NCBI GenBank assembly: GCA_016218045.1
Contig: JACRFB010000052.1
Span: 1 to 64,000 of the forward strand
Direction of reading: 5' to 3'
Length of the DNA stretch: 64,000 bases
Source of the DNA: Ignavibacteriota bacterium
GTDB lineage: Bacteria > Bacteroidota > Ignavibacteria > SZUA-365
Every line of letters starts with the position of its first letter. Positions within the stretch are counted from its first letter, which is position 1. Below the pieces are notes generated by a model. The model ran no database searches. It was not told the DNA's origin and worked only from the letters and a program-made list of their open reading frames with translations. Of this stretch, positions 1-8,770 are shown piece after piece. The position numbers and the translations under genes are program-made.

Positions 1-2
1 AC

Positions 3-389
3 GATTCCGGCAGGGGGCGGAAGTATCCGTTGGCGGGATATCCCTTTCGCAGTGTCATCGAGCAACTCCAGCCCTTCGATTACACGTCGGACATCACCGA
101 CGACGAGTGGCGGGTTCGGATGATACGTGCTCTGCCCATCTTGCGCTTCACTCCCGGGCTTGCGCGACTCGGAGAGCATCTCCTGGGCGTGATATATCAG
201 GAGAATCCGGGAAGCCGACCCACAGGCGCGTTTCTGTTGTTGTTCGATACACAGTCCTACCGGCGTGTGGGATACGTGCTCAACCGGTGGTCCAACATCC
301 TGTACGACGCCCGCACGGGCGAGTTCGGTGGCTTCCGGAAGGAGGGCGAGGATCTGATTGTGGAGTTCGGCAGGGTGCTGCCGGAGTAA
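3..389 (+). CDS. Hypothetical protein, 5' end outside window
   Basis: The frame is open from the first bases of the window to a TAA at 387-389, so the true start probably lies upstream; the TTG at 30 is only the first possible start visible. The visible 129 residues are soluble-looking, with no signal peptide or membrane segment, and mix charged and aromatic residues (a YQENPGSRPTG stretch near the middle, an acidic patch near the front). I do not recognise the family. A strong hairpin follows the stop, so the gene probably ends its transcript there. Confidence 0.55.
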   Translation, partial: DSGRGRKYPLAGYPFRSVIEQLQPFDYTSDITDDEWRVRMIRALPILRFTPGLARLGEHLLGVIYQENPGSRPTGAFLLLFDTQSYRRVGYVLNRWSNILYDARTGEFGGFRKEGEDLIVEFGRVLPE

Positions 390-406
390 GGGAAGCGTGT
401 CGCTGC

Positions 407-443
407 GGGGTCGGGAACGCCCATTTTGGATGTTCCCGACCCC
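407..443 (+). terminator. Stem-loop terminator after the first gene
   Basis: A perfect 12-bp inverted repeat (GGGGTCGGGAAC with its complement) encloses a 13-nt loop and is followed by CTTTGT. It lies 18 bp after the upstream stop codon and 30 bp before the DUF309 start. The U-run is weak, so termination efficiency is uncertain. Confidence 0.6.
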
Positions 444-472
444 CTTTGTATGTTGAACGACGAGTTGCCTCT

Positions 473-844
473 ATGCACGATCTGTTTCTCGAAGGTGTAG
501 CCCATTTCAACGCCCATGACTTTTTCGAATGCCATGACTGCTGGGAAGAACTGTGGATGGACACCATCGGCCACGACAAGCTGTTTTATCAGGGAATGAT
601 ACAGGTCGCAGTGGGATACTACCACGCATCACACGGCAACTTCACGGGGGCGCGCAGTCTTTTCGACAAAGCCCTCCCGAAACTGCGTCCATACGCGCCG
701 CTGCATCGGCGCGTGGATCTCGCGACACTGCTCCCCGTCTTCGAAACACACGCGGCCGCGTTCGATCAGTCGGCGCGCGGCATCCTTTCCTTCGATTCCA
801 ACAACGCACCGACCATACACCTGGTTGACAACAGCGTTTCCTGA
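473..844 (+). CDS. DUF309 domain protein
   Basis: A 123-residue protein with the DUF309 signature: an early [17 protein letters not shown] segment (residues about 12-28) and a helical [13 protein letters not shown] segment after it. The family is a small all-helical fold of unknown biochemical role with conserved His and Glu residues near the N-terminus. The start is set by this conserved N-terminus; the frame stays open upstream to 107, but that part overlaps the terminator hairpin and shows no family similarity. There is no clear Shine-Dalgarno sequence. The ferredoxin gene begins 26 bp downstream and may be cotranscribed. Confidence 0.8.
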   Translation: MHDLFLEGVAHFNAHDFFECHDCWEELWMDTIGHDKLFYQGMIQVAVGYYHASHGNFTGARSLFDKALPKLRPYAPLHRRVDLATLLPVFETHAAAFDQSARGILSFDSNNAPTIHLVDNSVS

Positions 845-870
845 TTCATACCAGTCTCACGGAGGTTTTC

Positions 871-1203
871 ATGGCAATCTATATCACAGAGGAATGCATC
901 AACTGCGGCGCCTGCGAGCCCGAGTGCCCGAACACGGCCATCTATGAAGGCGGTGCGACCTGGACGCTCGGCGGCACCACCTTCGGCGCCAACGATGCCT
1001 CCCCGACGGGCGCAACAGGCTTCTGGTCGTCGGACTTCTTCTACATCGTTCCCGACAAGTGCACCGAGTGCGAGACCTTCCACGACGAACCGCAGTGCGC
1101 GGCAGTGTGTCCGGTGGACTGCTGCCTCCCGGATCCGAAACATGTCGAATCCAAGGAGCAGTTGAACGCCAAGGTCGAGTATCTGAACGGTATCGGCCGC
1201 TGA
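871..1203 (+). CDS. 2[4Fe-4S] ferredoxin, Chlorobium type
   Basis: A 110-residue ferredoxin with two cluster motifs. The first is [12 protein letters not shown] at residues 10-21. The second, starting near residue 64 ([18 protein letters not shown]), has the long insertion between the second and third cysteines that is seen in ferredoxins of green sulfur bacteria and relatives. The middle of the protein is longer than in clostridial ferredoxins. It should be a soluble low-potential electron carrier, for example for oxidoreductases such as pyruvate:ferredoxin oxidoreductase, though no dedicated partner lies next to it. A good ribosome site (GGAGG) precedes the ATG, and a hairpin follows the stop. 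Confidence 0.9.
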   Translation: MAIYITEECINCGACEPECPNTAIYEGGATWTLGGTTFGANDASPTGATGFWSSDFFYIVPDKCTECETFHDEPQCAAVCPVDCCLPDPKHVESKEQLNAKVEYLNGIGR

Positions 1204-1229
1204 ACCCGCGTCCCGCATATTTCAGAGAA

Positions 1230-1257
1230 AGAGGTCTGTTTTTCCGAACAGGCCTCT
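1230..1257 (+). terminator. Hairpin after the ferredoxin gene
   Basis: An 11-bp stem (AGAGGTCTGTT pairing with AACAGGCCTCT, one G-U pair) with a 6-nt loop lies 27 bp after the ferredoxin stop. It is followed by TCCATTTGTG rather than a clean T-run, so it may be an imperfect terminator or a processing/stability hairpin. Confidence 0.5.
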
Positions 1258-1277
1258 TCCATTTGTGAGAGGATACC

Positions 1278-2141
1278 ATGCAGCAGACACAGTTCGGCAG
1301 TTTCACCGTCTCATCCCTTCGCGCGGGCGACCTGCGGCTCGACGGCGGCGCCATGTTCGGCGTTGTCCCGAAGACGCTGTGGGAGAGGACCAATCCGCCG
1401 GACGCACAGAACCGCATCGCGATGACGATGCGTGTGCTGCTGATCCGTCACGGCGACCGCGTCATCCTCGTCGATACAGGCGTCGGCACGAAGGACTCCG
1501 CCAAATTCCGCGAGATCTTCGCGCTGGATTTCGCGACCTACACACTCGAGGGACAACTGGCCGCCGCGGGTCTTACACCCGCCGATGTCACCGATGTGAT
1601 TCTGACACATCTGCACTTCGATCACGTGGGCGGCGCGGTGCAGCGCGGCGATGAGGGTCTGCTGCTGACCTTCCCGCAGGCCACGCATTACGTGCAGCGT
1701 GTGCAGTGGGAATGGGCGCTCGCGCCGTCGGACCGCGACAAGGCCAGCTACATCCCCGACAACTATCTGCCCTTGCGCGAGCACGAGAAACTCGCCCTGC
1801 TCGACGGCGACACGGAACTTTTTCCGGGCCTGTTTCTCCGTGTGGTGAACGGGCACACCTTCGGGCAGCAGCTCGTCGAATTGACCGACGGCGCGCGCTC
1901 ACTCGTGTACTGCGCGGATCTGGTGCCGATGTCGGCGCATGTGCCCGCGCCTTACATCATGGGCTACGATCTGCAGCCCTACGTGACTCTACAGGAAAAG
2001 AAACACATCCTCGACACCGCGGCCACACGCGGCGATGTGCTCGTCTTCGAGCATGATCCGGGAGTGGAAGCGGCACGTATCACCCGCGACATCAAGGGCT
2101 TCCGTATTGAAAAGAGCGGTGGTGTGGAGGACGTGTTGTGA
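1278..2141 (+). CDS. Metallo-beta-lactamase fold hydrolase
   Basis: A 287-residue MBL-fold enzyme. The zinc-binding HLHFDH motif sits at residues 111-116, after a hydrophobic strand ending in VDTGVG (about residues 65-70), and a further metal-ligand candidate lies in VNGHTFGQQ. There is no signal peptide, so it is cytoplasmic. The overall plan resembles the quorum-quenching lactonase / generic MBL hydrolase subgroup, but the substrate cannot be read from sequence. The ATG follows AGAGG. It is first in a run of closely packed genes with the Rieske protein and queG. Confidence 0.85.
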   Translation: MQQTQFGSFTVSSLRAGDLRLDGGAMFGVVPKTLWERTNPPDAQNRIAMTMRVLLIRHGDRVILVDTGVGTKDSAKFREIFALDFATYTLEGQLAAAGLTPADVTDVILTHLHFDHVGGAVQRGDEGLLLTFPQATHYVQRVQWEWALAPSDRDKASYIPDNYLPLREHEKLALLDGDTELFPGLFLRVVNGHTFGQQLVELTDGARSLVYCADLVPMSAHVPAPYIMGYDLQPYVTLQEKKHILDTAATRGDVLVFEHDPGVEAARITRDIKGFRIEKSGGVEDVL

Positions 2142-2150
2142 GGAACCGAC

Positions 2151-2510
2151 GTGGACACTGAGAATACGGATCAGACAACAGCGCAGTGGATCAAGCTCGG
2201 CAAGACCGACGATGTGCGAGAGAAGCGGCCGATGGTCCGAGAGGTACGCGGACACGAAATCGCCGTGTTCCGCGTGGGCGCGGAGTACTTTGCCATCTCG
2301 AACGTCTGCCCGCATCAGCACGCCCCGGTACTTGCCGAAGGGCTCGTGATGGGCACGCAGGTAACCTGTCCCATGCACGGGTGGACCTACGATCTGCGCA
2401 CCGGCTGCGCGGTGCAGGCGAGCGGCCGCGTCCGCACCTTTGAAGTACGCGTGGAGGACGGCACGCTGTATCTACGCACGCCCGACACAGCGGCGGAGCC
2501 CTCGTGGTAG
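2151..2510 (+). CDS. Rieske [2Fe-2S] ferredoxin-like protein
   Basis: A 119-residue single-domain Rieske protein. Cluster ligands are C53-x-H55 (CPHQH) and C73-x2-H76 (CPMHGW). Such free-standing soluble Rieske proteins resemble NirD or dioxygenase ferredoxin components and pass electrons to oxygenases or reductases. It starts with GTG 9 bp after the MBL gene and its last codons overlap the start of queG by 7 bp, so the three genes look cotranscribed. No oxygenase large subunit is adjacent, so the electron acceptor is unknown. Confidence 0.88.
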   Translation: MDTENTDQTTAQWIKLGKTDDVREKRPMVREVRGHEIAVFRVGAEYFAISNVCPHQHAPVLAEGLVMGTQVTCPMHGWTYDLRTGCAVQASGRVRTFEVRVEDGTLYLRTPDTAAEPSW

Positions 2511-3586
2511 ACACAGCCGCAGCCACCGTCGCGGTGAAAACCGCGGCTCTGCAGGCCGGATTCACACAGGTCGGGATAGCACGCGCGGAGGCACTTGTCG
2601 AGGAGCGCGCGCGACTCGAGGAGTGGTTGCGACGCGGACACCATGCGGGCATGGCGTGGCTTGCGCGCGACGTGACTCGGCGCTGTGATCCGCGCGAGGT
2701 TCTCCCCGGCGCGCGTTCTGTCATCGTGGTGAGTTGCACCTATCTGCACGGCGGGGAAGAGGCGGAGGCGCCGACGCGGCGGGGCAAAATTGCACGATAC
2801 GCGCGCGGCCGCGATTACCATCGTGTGCTGCGCCGCATGCTGCGGAAGGTCGAGGCGGCGATACAGCACATTGATCCCGAAGCCCGATCCCGCAGTTTTG
2901 TGGACAGCGGTCCGGTATTGGAAAAGGCCTGGGCTGTGCGCGCGGGACTAGGATGGATCGGCAAACACACCAATCTCATTTCGCGCACGCAGGGATCCTG
3001 GTTTTTCCTCGCCGCCGTGCTTACCACCGCCGCGTTCGAGTACGATGCGCCGGCGGTCGATCATTGCGGTACCTGCACCGCGTGTATCGACGCCTGTCCC
3101 ACACACGCCATCCCCGAGCCGTACGTGCTCGATGCGCGCGCGTGCATTCCGTATCTCACGATAGAACTGCGCGACCCGGTGATGCCGGAACTCGAACACA
3201 CGGATTTCCGCAACTGGGTGTTCGGCTGCGACATCTGCCAGGAAGTGTGTCCCTGGAATCGTTTCGCATCCGAGACACAGCACGACGACTTGCGTCCGCG
3301 CGCTGCCACAACGCTGCCCTCGCTCGACTGGCTCGCCGATATTGACGAGCAGGAGTTCGTCCGCGCGTTTGCAGGCACACCCGTGATGCGCGCGAAGGCC
3401 GCGGGGATGAGGCGCAATGCGCGGTGGCTGCTGCGGGAATCGGACAGCGGGACAGCGGGAGCGGAACAACGAAATAGTGTCACGCTGAGCGTAGTCGAAG
3501 CGCGACGGGACAGCAGGAGAGCGGGACAGCGGGAGAGCGGGACAGCGGGAGAGCGGGACAGCGGGACAGCCGGAGAGCGAACTTGA
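2504..3586 (+). CDS. queG: Epoxyqueuosine reductase QueG with repeat-encoded tail
   Basis: A cobalamin- and Fe-S-dependent reductase that performs the last step of queuosine synthesis in tRNA. The QueG architecture is clear: an N-terminal DUF1730-like domain, then two ferredoxin-type motifs, CGTCTACIDACP (from about residue 188) and CDICQEVCPWN (from about residue 245). The gene starts at GTG 2504 inside the end of the Rieske gene. Normal QueG similarity ends near RRNARWLLRE (about residue 312). The remaining 45 or so residues are an in-frame translation of a dispersed GC-rich repeat (Ser-Gly-Thr-Ala-Gly-Glu-Arg units), so the native stop codon has probably been lost to a repeat insertion or expansion. 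Confidence 0.92.
   Translation: MVDTAAATVAVKTAALQAGFTQVGIARAEALVEERARLEEWLRRGHHAGMAWLARDVTRRCDPREVLPGARSVIVVSCTYLHGGEEAEAPTRRGKIARYARGRDYHRVLRRMLRKVEAAIQHIDPEARSRSFVDSGPVLEKAWAVRAGLGWIGKHTNLISRTQGSWFFLAAVLTTAAFEYDAPAVDHCGTCTACIDACPTHAIPEPYVLDARACIPYLTIELRDPVMPELEHTDFRNWVFGCDICQEVCPWNRFASETQHDDLRPRAATTLPSLDWLADIDEQEFVRAFAGTPVMRAKAAGMRRNARWLLRESDSGTAGAEQRNSVTLSVVEARRDSRRAGQRESGTAGERDSGTAGERT
3450..3586 (+). repeat. Dispersed GGGACAGCGGGAGAGC-type repeat in the 3' end of queG
   Basis: The tract alternates GGGACAGC and GGGAGAGC units and contains one longer core (about 3467-3515) that includes AACGAAATAGTGTCACGC and a GTCGAAGCGCGACGGG segment. The same core occurs three times, in reverse complement, at 20020-20310, and short GGGAGAGCGGGACAGC runs occur near 13500. 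It is translated as the QueG tail. Confidence 0.85.
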
Positions 3587-3700
3587 GCTTCGCTGATACC
3601 GCTTGTGGAGCTTCGGACGGGAATCGTTTCATAGAGGTTGGCATCATACATTTGCAATAATTCGCAGTTGGTTATTTGGATTCACAAAGAGAAGAACATC

Positions 3701-4645
3701 ATGGAACATCGGAAAGTCATCATCATCGGATCGGGTCCGGCCGGACTCACAGCGGCTCTGTACGCGGCGCGCGCAAACCTCACTCCGCTCATCTTCGAAG
3801 GCAGCCAGCCCGGCGGACAGTTGACGATCACGACCGAAGTCGAGAATTTCCCCGGCTTCCCCGAGGGAATCATGGGTCCGAAATTGATGGACGACATGCG
3901 CACGCAGGCGACACGATTCGGAGCCGAATCCCGTTTCGAGATGGTCACCTCCGTCGATTTTTCCTCGCATCCATTCCGCATCACCGTCGACGAGGCCGTG
4001 TACACCGCCGATGCCGTCATCGTCGCCACGGGCGCATCGGCCAAACTGCTCGGACTCGAAGGAGAATCGCGCTTCATGGGCTACGGCGTCTCGGCCTGCG
4101 CCACCTGCGACGGATTCTTTTTCCGCAATCAGGAAGTTGCCGTTGTTGGCGGAGGCGATACCGCCATCGAGGAGGCGCATTACCTCACCAAATTCGCGTC
4201 GAAGGTCACCATCATTCATCGGCGCGACGCTCTGCGCGCATCGAAGGTGATGCAGGAGCGCGCGCTCACAAATCCGAAAATCGAGTTCCTCTGGAACAAC
4301 ACCGTGGAAGACGTCGTGGGCGTCGAGGATAACGGCGTGCGGCGCATGACACATCTCGTGCTGCGGAACACCGTCACGGGCGAGCGCAGCGACTTCCGCG
4401 TCGACGGGCTGTTCATCGGCATCGGACATCAGCCCAACACCGCGCTCTTTCAAGGCGTGCTCGACATGGACGAAACCGGCTACCTGCTTCCGCAAGGGCG
4501 GAGCACCTACACAAACATCGAGGGGGTGTTCGCCTGCGGCGACGTGCAGGACAGCGTGTACCGCCAGGCCATATCGGCGGCGGGCAGCGGCTGCATGGCG
4601 GCCATCGACGCCGAACGCTGGCTCGCCAACCGCGGCATACACTAG
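3701..4645 (+). CDS. trxB: Thioredoxin-disulfide reductase
   Basis: A 314-residue flavoprotein of the usual TrxB length that uses NADPH to reduce thioredoxin. It has an N-terminal FAD-binding GSGPAG motif (residues 10-15), the redox-active C133-ATC-136 followed by DG, an NADPH-binding GGGDTA motif and a C-terminal GDVQD FAD motif. The start is the ATG at 3701, just before the IIIGSGPAG strand; the frame is open further upstream to 3638 but the extra residues are not family-like. It appears to stand alone, with a 114-bp gap after queG and a 78-bp gap before lutA. Confidence 0.95.
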   Translation: MEHRKVIIIGSGPAGLTAALYAARANLTPLIFEGSQPGGQLTITTEVENFPGFPEGIMGPKLMDDMRTQATRFGAESRFEMVTSVDFSSHPFRITVDEAVYTADAVIVATGASAKLLGLEGESRFMGYGVSACATCDGFFFRNQEVAVVGGGDTAIEEAHYLTKFASKVTIIHRRDALRASKVMQERALTNPKIEFLWNNTVEDVVGVEDNGVRRMTHLVLRNTVTGERSDFRVDGLFIGIGHQPNTALFQGVLDMDETGYLLPQGRSTYTNIEGVFACGDVQDSVYRQAISAAGSGCMAAIDAERWLANRGIH

Positions 4646-4723
4646 CGGACCGCCCATTTTCGGATCGTTCACTCCGATATTCCGCGCACAGCGCGGGCGT
4701 TTCACATCGACGAGGCAGAACGC

Positions 4724-5455
4724 GTGACTGTATCACTTTTTCTTCCGTGTTACACAGACCAGTTCTTCCCGGCCACGGGACTGAGCATGGTTTCGGTGCT
4801 CGAACGCCTCGGGCATCGCGTGGTTTTCGACGAGCGGCAGACCTGCTGCGGGCAGCCGGCCTTCAACACCGGCTATCACGACGAGGCCCGCCGTCTGGCG
4901 GCCCGCTTCATTCGGATTTTCCGCGACGCGGAATACGTGGTGGCGCCCTCCGGTTCCTGTGTCACCATGACAAAGTTGATGTACGGCGGCGAATTGTCGC
5001 TGCCCGAGGCGGAGCGGCGCGCGTTCGAGGAAATACGTCCGCGAATACACGAGTTCACCGCCTTTCTGGTGGACGTGCTGGGTGTGACCGATGTGGGCGC
5101 GTCGTACGAGGCACGCGTCACCCTGCACGATTCGTGTCACGCGCTGCGGGAACTGCGCATACACGATCAACCGCGCGCGCTGCTCCGCGCCGTGCGCGGA
5201 CTCGACTTCGTCGAGATGGCGCATCCCGACGTCTGCTGCGGTTTCGGCGGCACCTTCTCGGTGAAGAACGCGGGCATATCAACCGTGATGGGCCGCGACA
5301 AGGCCGACGATGCCGTTGCCAGCGGCGCCGAGGTGGTGACGGCCGTGGATTCGAGCTGCCTGATGCACATCGACGGGATACTGCGCGCGCGCAACCTGCC
5401 GCTTCGCGCCGTACACATCGCCGACATACTCGCCTCCGGAGAGCGGGCACTATGA
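4724..5455 (+). CDS. lutA: Lactate utilization protein A (Fe-S subunit)
   Basis: A 243-residue member of the LutA/YkgE family, one of three subunits of the LutABC L-lactate dehydrogenase complex that oxidises lactate to pyruvate without LldD or D-Ldh. Two CCG-type cysteine motifs are visible (RQTCCGQPAF at about residues 43-52 and DVCCGFGGTF near residue 170), as in heterodisulfide-reductase-like cysteine-rich domains. It starts with GTG at 4724, and its stop overlaps the lutB start by 4 bp (ATGA), a translationally coupled operon. Confidence 0.9.
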   Translation: MTVSLFLPCYTDQFFPATGLSMVSVLERLGHRVVFDERQTCCGQPAFNTGYHDEARRLAARFIRIFRDAEYVVAPSGSCVTMTKLMYGGELSLPEAERRAFEEIRPRIHEFTAFLVDVLGVTDVGASYEARVTLHDSCHALRELRIHDQPRALLRAVRGLDFVEMAHPDVCCGFGGTFSVKNAGISTVMGRDKADDAVASGAEVVTAVDSSCLMHIDGILRARNLPLRAVHIADILASGERAL

Positions 5456-6864
5456 CACACGACGAGTTCACTCCGGCGCGTTTCCACACCCTTGTCGGCG
5501 AACGAATCGGCGACGCCTCGCTGCGGCACAACGTGCGGCGCGCCACCGACACCTCGATGAAAAAACGCGCGGACGTGATTCGCGACTATCCCGACTGGGA
5601 AGAACGGCGGGACGCGGCGGCGGAAGTAAAACGCCACGTGATGGCGCATCTGCGCCACTACCTCGAACTGTTTGAAACGCAGGCCACGGCCGCCGGAGCC
5701 GTGGTGCATTACGCGCGCAGCGGCGAGGAAGCGCGGGCGATCGTGCTTGACATCGCGCGGCGAAGCGGCGCCCGCATCGCCGTGAGGTCGAAGTCGATGA
5801 CGTCGGAGGAAATCGAACTCGGGCGGGCGCTTGCGGAGTTGGGAATCGATTCCGTTGAGACGGATCTGGGCGAATACATCGTACAGATCGCGGGGGAGCC
5901 GCCCTCGCACATCACGGCGCCCGCCTTGCACAAGTCGCGCGACGAAATCGGCGCGTTGTTCGCGCGTGTGCTCGGCATTCCCTTCACCAACGATCCCGAG
6001 GAACTCACCGCCATAGCCCGGCGTGTTCTGCGCGAGAAATTCCTGGGCGCGGATCTCGGCATCTCGGGCGTCAATTTTGCGGTCGCCGACAGCGGCGCCA
6101 TCTGCATCGTCGAGAACGAGGCAAATGCGCGCATGACCACCACGCTGCCCCGCGTGCATGTGGCGCTGATGGGCATAGAAAAACTTGTGCCCGATATGCG
6201 CTCGCTGACGCTGCTGCTCTCGATGCTCGCGCGCAGCGCCACGGGCCAGCGGCTCTCGTGTTACACGAACATCATCCGCGGGCCGCGGAGGGAAGGGGAG
6301 TGGGACGGACCCGATGAGCTGCACATCGTCGTGCTCGACAACGGACGCAGTGGCCTGCACGCGGATCCGCGCCTGCGCGAGGTGCTGCACTGCATCCGCT
6401 GCGGCGCCTGCATGAACACCTGCCCCGTCTATCGCAGTATCGGCGGGCATGCCTACGGCTCGGTGTATTCCGGACCGATCGGGTCTATCGTCACGCCGGC
6501 GCTGCGCGGACTTTCACACGCGAAGGATTTGCCCTACGCAAGTTCGTTGTGCGGCGCCTGCACCGACGTGTGTCCGGTGCGTATCGACCTGCATCACCAT
6601 CTGCTCGCCTTACGCGGCAGGGCGGTGCAGTCGCGGCTCGGACACCCGCTCGAACGCCTGGGCATGCGTCTGTTTCTCCTCGGCATGACATCGCCGCTGT
6701 TGTACCGTATCGGGTCCGCGCTGTTCCGCTTTGCCGCGCCCCTTTTTGGTGACGGCGAGGGCGGTCTGTCGGTACCGGTATGGTCCGCCACTCGGCGTTT
6801 TCCACTTCCGGCGGAAAAATCGTTCCTGCAACTTTGGAAGGAGCGTACGGATGAGCGCGCGTGA
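5452..6864 (+). CDS. lutB: Lactate utilization protein B
   Basis: A 470-residue LutB with an N-terminal LUD domain and a C-terminal ferredoxin-type domain. Cluster cysteines are visible in CIRCGACMNTCPVY and, further on, CGACTDVCPV. In the family this subunit binds two [4Fe-4S] clusters and passes electrons from lactate oxidation onward. The start is ATG 5452, overlapping the lutA stop; an open frame reaches back to 4747 but only shadows lutA. Its end overlaps lutC by 14 bp. The region after the Fe-S domain is hydrophobic and ends in a basic tail, as in other LutB proteins. Confidence 0.92.
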   Translation: MTHDEFTPARFHTLVGERIGDASLRHNVRRATDTSMKKRADVIRDYPDWEERRDAAAEVKRHVMAHLRHYLELFETQATAAGAVVHYARSGEEARAIVLDIARRSGARIAVRSKSMTSEEIELGRALAELGIDSVETDLGEYIVQIAGEPPSHITAPALHKSRDEIGALFARVLGIPFTNDPEELTAIARRVLREKFLGADLGISGVNFAVADSGAICIVENEANARMTTTLPRVHVALMGIEKLVPDMRSLTLLLSMLARSATGQRLSCYTNIIRGPRREGEWDGPDELHIVVLDNGRSGLHADPRLREVLHCIRCGACMNTCPVYRSIGGHAYGSVYSGPIGSIVTPALRGLSHAKDLPYASSLCGACTDVCPVRIDLHHHLLALRGRAVQSRLGHPLERLGMRLFLLGMTSPLLYRIGSALFRFAAPLFGDGEGGLSVPVWSATRRFPLPAEKSFLQLWKERTDERA

Positions 6865-7564
6865 CGATATCCTTCACCGGTTGAGTTTCGGATCCGCCCC
6901 CGCACCCGATCCAGCGGCCCTCGACGCACTTTTCGCCACCATCGAGCCCGCCGCCGAGCAGGATCCGGTAGCGCTGCTGCTCGAGCGCGCGCGTGAACAC
7001 GGCTGCGAGGCCGCCCGTGTGCCTGATGCCGCGGCCGCCGCGTTGTGGATCACGGACTTTCTCACGCGCCACAACTGTGCCACCGTGGCCGCCGCGCCCT
7101 CGACACCTGAACCTGTCATGGCCGCGCTTCAGACGCGTGTATCCGGAGCCGACGGCCGCGTCCTGCATGTCCTGCCCGAAACCGGCGCGGATCCCGAAGC
7201 GCGGCACGCGCGGAGAGTACTGCTGGAAACCTGCGATGCGGGTCTGACAGGCGCGCTGGCGGGATTTGCCATGGAAGGCGGCATCGCCCTGCGCAGTTCC
7301 GCAAATGAGAGCCGCGCCGTATCTTTGTTGACCCGGGCGCATGTTGCGATAGTGCGCACCGCCTCCGTGTACCCGAGTCTCGCGGCGTGGTCGGCATCCC
7401 TGTCCAACGTCGTGCAGGGCGGGGACGGCAGCGCGGTGACACTTGTGACAGGCCCGAGTAAAACGGCGGATATCGAAAAAGTTCTCGTGACCGGCGTGCA
7501 CGGTCCCAAAATCTTCGCGATTCTTGTGTTGGACGAGGGATTGGAACCGGACGCGCAGCGCTGA
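6851..7564 (+). CDS. lutC: Lactate utilization protein C (LUD domain)
   Basis: A 237-residue LUD-domain protein, the third gene of the lutABC set. The conserved LUD features are a GxAMEGGIALRSS-like segment in the middle (about residues 137-150) and a C-terminal GPSKTADIEK motif followed by GVHGPK. The ATG at 6851 lies inside the end of lutB and follows GGAGCG. Order, overlaps and gene lengths match lutABC operons in other bacteria; no LldP permease or LutR regulator is visible next to it. Confidence 0.9.
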   Translation: MSARDDILHRLSFGSAPAPDPAALDALFATIEPAAEQDPVALLLERAREHGCEAARVPDAAAAALWITDFLTRHNCATVAAAPSTPEPVMAALQTRVSGADGRVLHVLPETGADPEARHARRVLLETCDAGLTGALAGFAMEGGIALRSSANESRAVSLLTRAHVAIVRTASVYPSLAAWSASLSNVVQGGDGSAVTLVTGPSKTADIEKVLVTGVHGPKIFAILVLDEGLEPDAQR

Positions 7565-7648
7565 CACCCGCGCGGCCGGATCCGCTTCACGGGAGTACCC
7601 GGGCGGCATCGACGTCCACAACCAGAATCCCATGGAGGAGAAAATAGA

Positions 7649-8701
7649 ATGCGCGTATTGATGGATGAACTCATCGACTTCAAAAAATCGCTGCCCGGGG
7701 ACCTCTCGAAGCAGGTCTCGGAAGTGCGCTTTGTGGTGTACGCCGTACACCCCGGCATGCGTGTACCGCTGGTGCTCGATCTGCTCCTGACACGCCGTCC
7801 GGCCGAAGTGAGCAACTTTGCCACGGCGGATGAAATCGTGTCGGTGATACACGGCGGCGGATCGGAACCCGATCTGCTCGTGGTGGAAGGGAATGGCGAT
7901 CATGCGGGCGTTGCGGAGATGACACGCAAGTTCGGCTGCCGCGTGTATTCGCTCGGTTTCGACGTCAAAAACATCGACGCCGTGGCCGAGACCCTGCGCG
8001 CCCGCGGCGCGAGCTTCATTCAGGACGCGCCCTTCGAGCGCGACGGCATGCGGCATCTGTCCACGACGCAGTCGCACAACACGGGCGACACCTTCATCTA
8101 CGTCGAACGCAAGAAAAAAACGGACAATTACCTCTTTTTCCCGAACGCCATCGAAATCCCCATCGACATCGAGATCGCCGAGGCGATGAAGAAAAAGGCG
8201 CGCCTGAAGACGTACGCCTCATTCGAGGCCCTCGATCACATCCTGTACCGCATCCGCCACGCGCATCTGCTCGAGGCGGCGCGCGAGCTGATCGCGTTCA
8301 CGCCGTACACCCTGCAGGAATCGCTGGATGCGGACGAGAACGACACGCGCCTCCTTCGCTTCCGGAAAGGGAAGTCGGCGTTCTCGATCGCCATGCTCGC
8401 GGGCCGCAGCGAACATTCCGCCGCCGAGGAGTATGTGCGCGCACACGGACCGCGTGTGCAGCACTTTGCGTACACCGTCGCCGATCTCAAAAAGGCCGTC
8501 CTGTCGCTGCGCAAGCGCGGCATCAGTTTCGACAGCGACGCCATTCTCGGCGGTGCCGAGGAAGGCATGGCGCAGATCTACACAACACCCTCGCCGTGCG
8601 CCGGCGACGTGACCGAGTACCTCGAACGCTACGACGGCGGCAACGCGCTGTACCCCGCGGGCGCCGCGCGCGGCGTGTATCAGGATCTGTCCGTCGCCTG
8701 A
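7649..8701 (+). CDS. HPPD-like VOC-family dioxygenase
   Basis: A 350-residue two-domain vicinal-oxygen-chelate protein whose C-terminal half resembles 4-hydroxyphenylpyruvate dioxygenase. Candidate Fe(II) ligands fall in the HPPD places: H197 (FEALDHILY), H272 (PRVQHFAYTV) and a Glu in VTEYLERYDG (E323 or E326). The usual C-terminal QIFTKP region of HPPD corresponds here to AQIYTTPSP. The N-terminal half is divergent, so the substrate may not be 4-hydroxyphenylpyruvate; other 2-oxo acids are possible. GGAGGAG precedes the ATG. Its neighbours are the lut operon and a homoaconitase/PrpD pair, a carboxylic-acid setting. Confidence 0.7.
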   Translation: MRVLMDELIDFKKSLPGDLSKQVSEVRFVVYAVHPGMRVPLVLDLLLTRRPAEVSNFATADEIVSVIHGGGSEPDLLVVEGNGDHAGVAEMTRKFGCRVYSLGFDVKNIDAVAETLRARGASFIQDAPFERDGMRHLSTTQSHNTGDTFIYVERKKKTDNYLFFPNAIEIPIDIEIAEAMKKKARLKTYASFEALDHILYRIRHAHLLEAARELIAFTPYTLQESLDADENDTRLLRFRKGKSAFSIAMLAGRSEHSAAEEYVRAHGPRVQHFAYTVADLKKAVLSLRKRGISFDSDAILGGAEEGMAQIYTTPSPCAGDVTEYLERYDGGNALYPAGAARGVYQDLSVA

Positions 8702-8770
8702 TCACGCGTGCGGCGGCCTAGCCCTCCCAACACAGCACCTCCCACCACTCCCCACATATTTGAGGATTTC

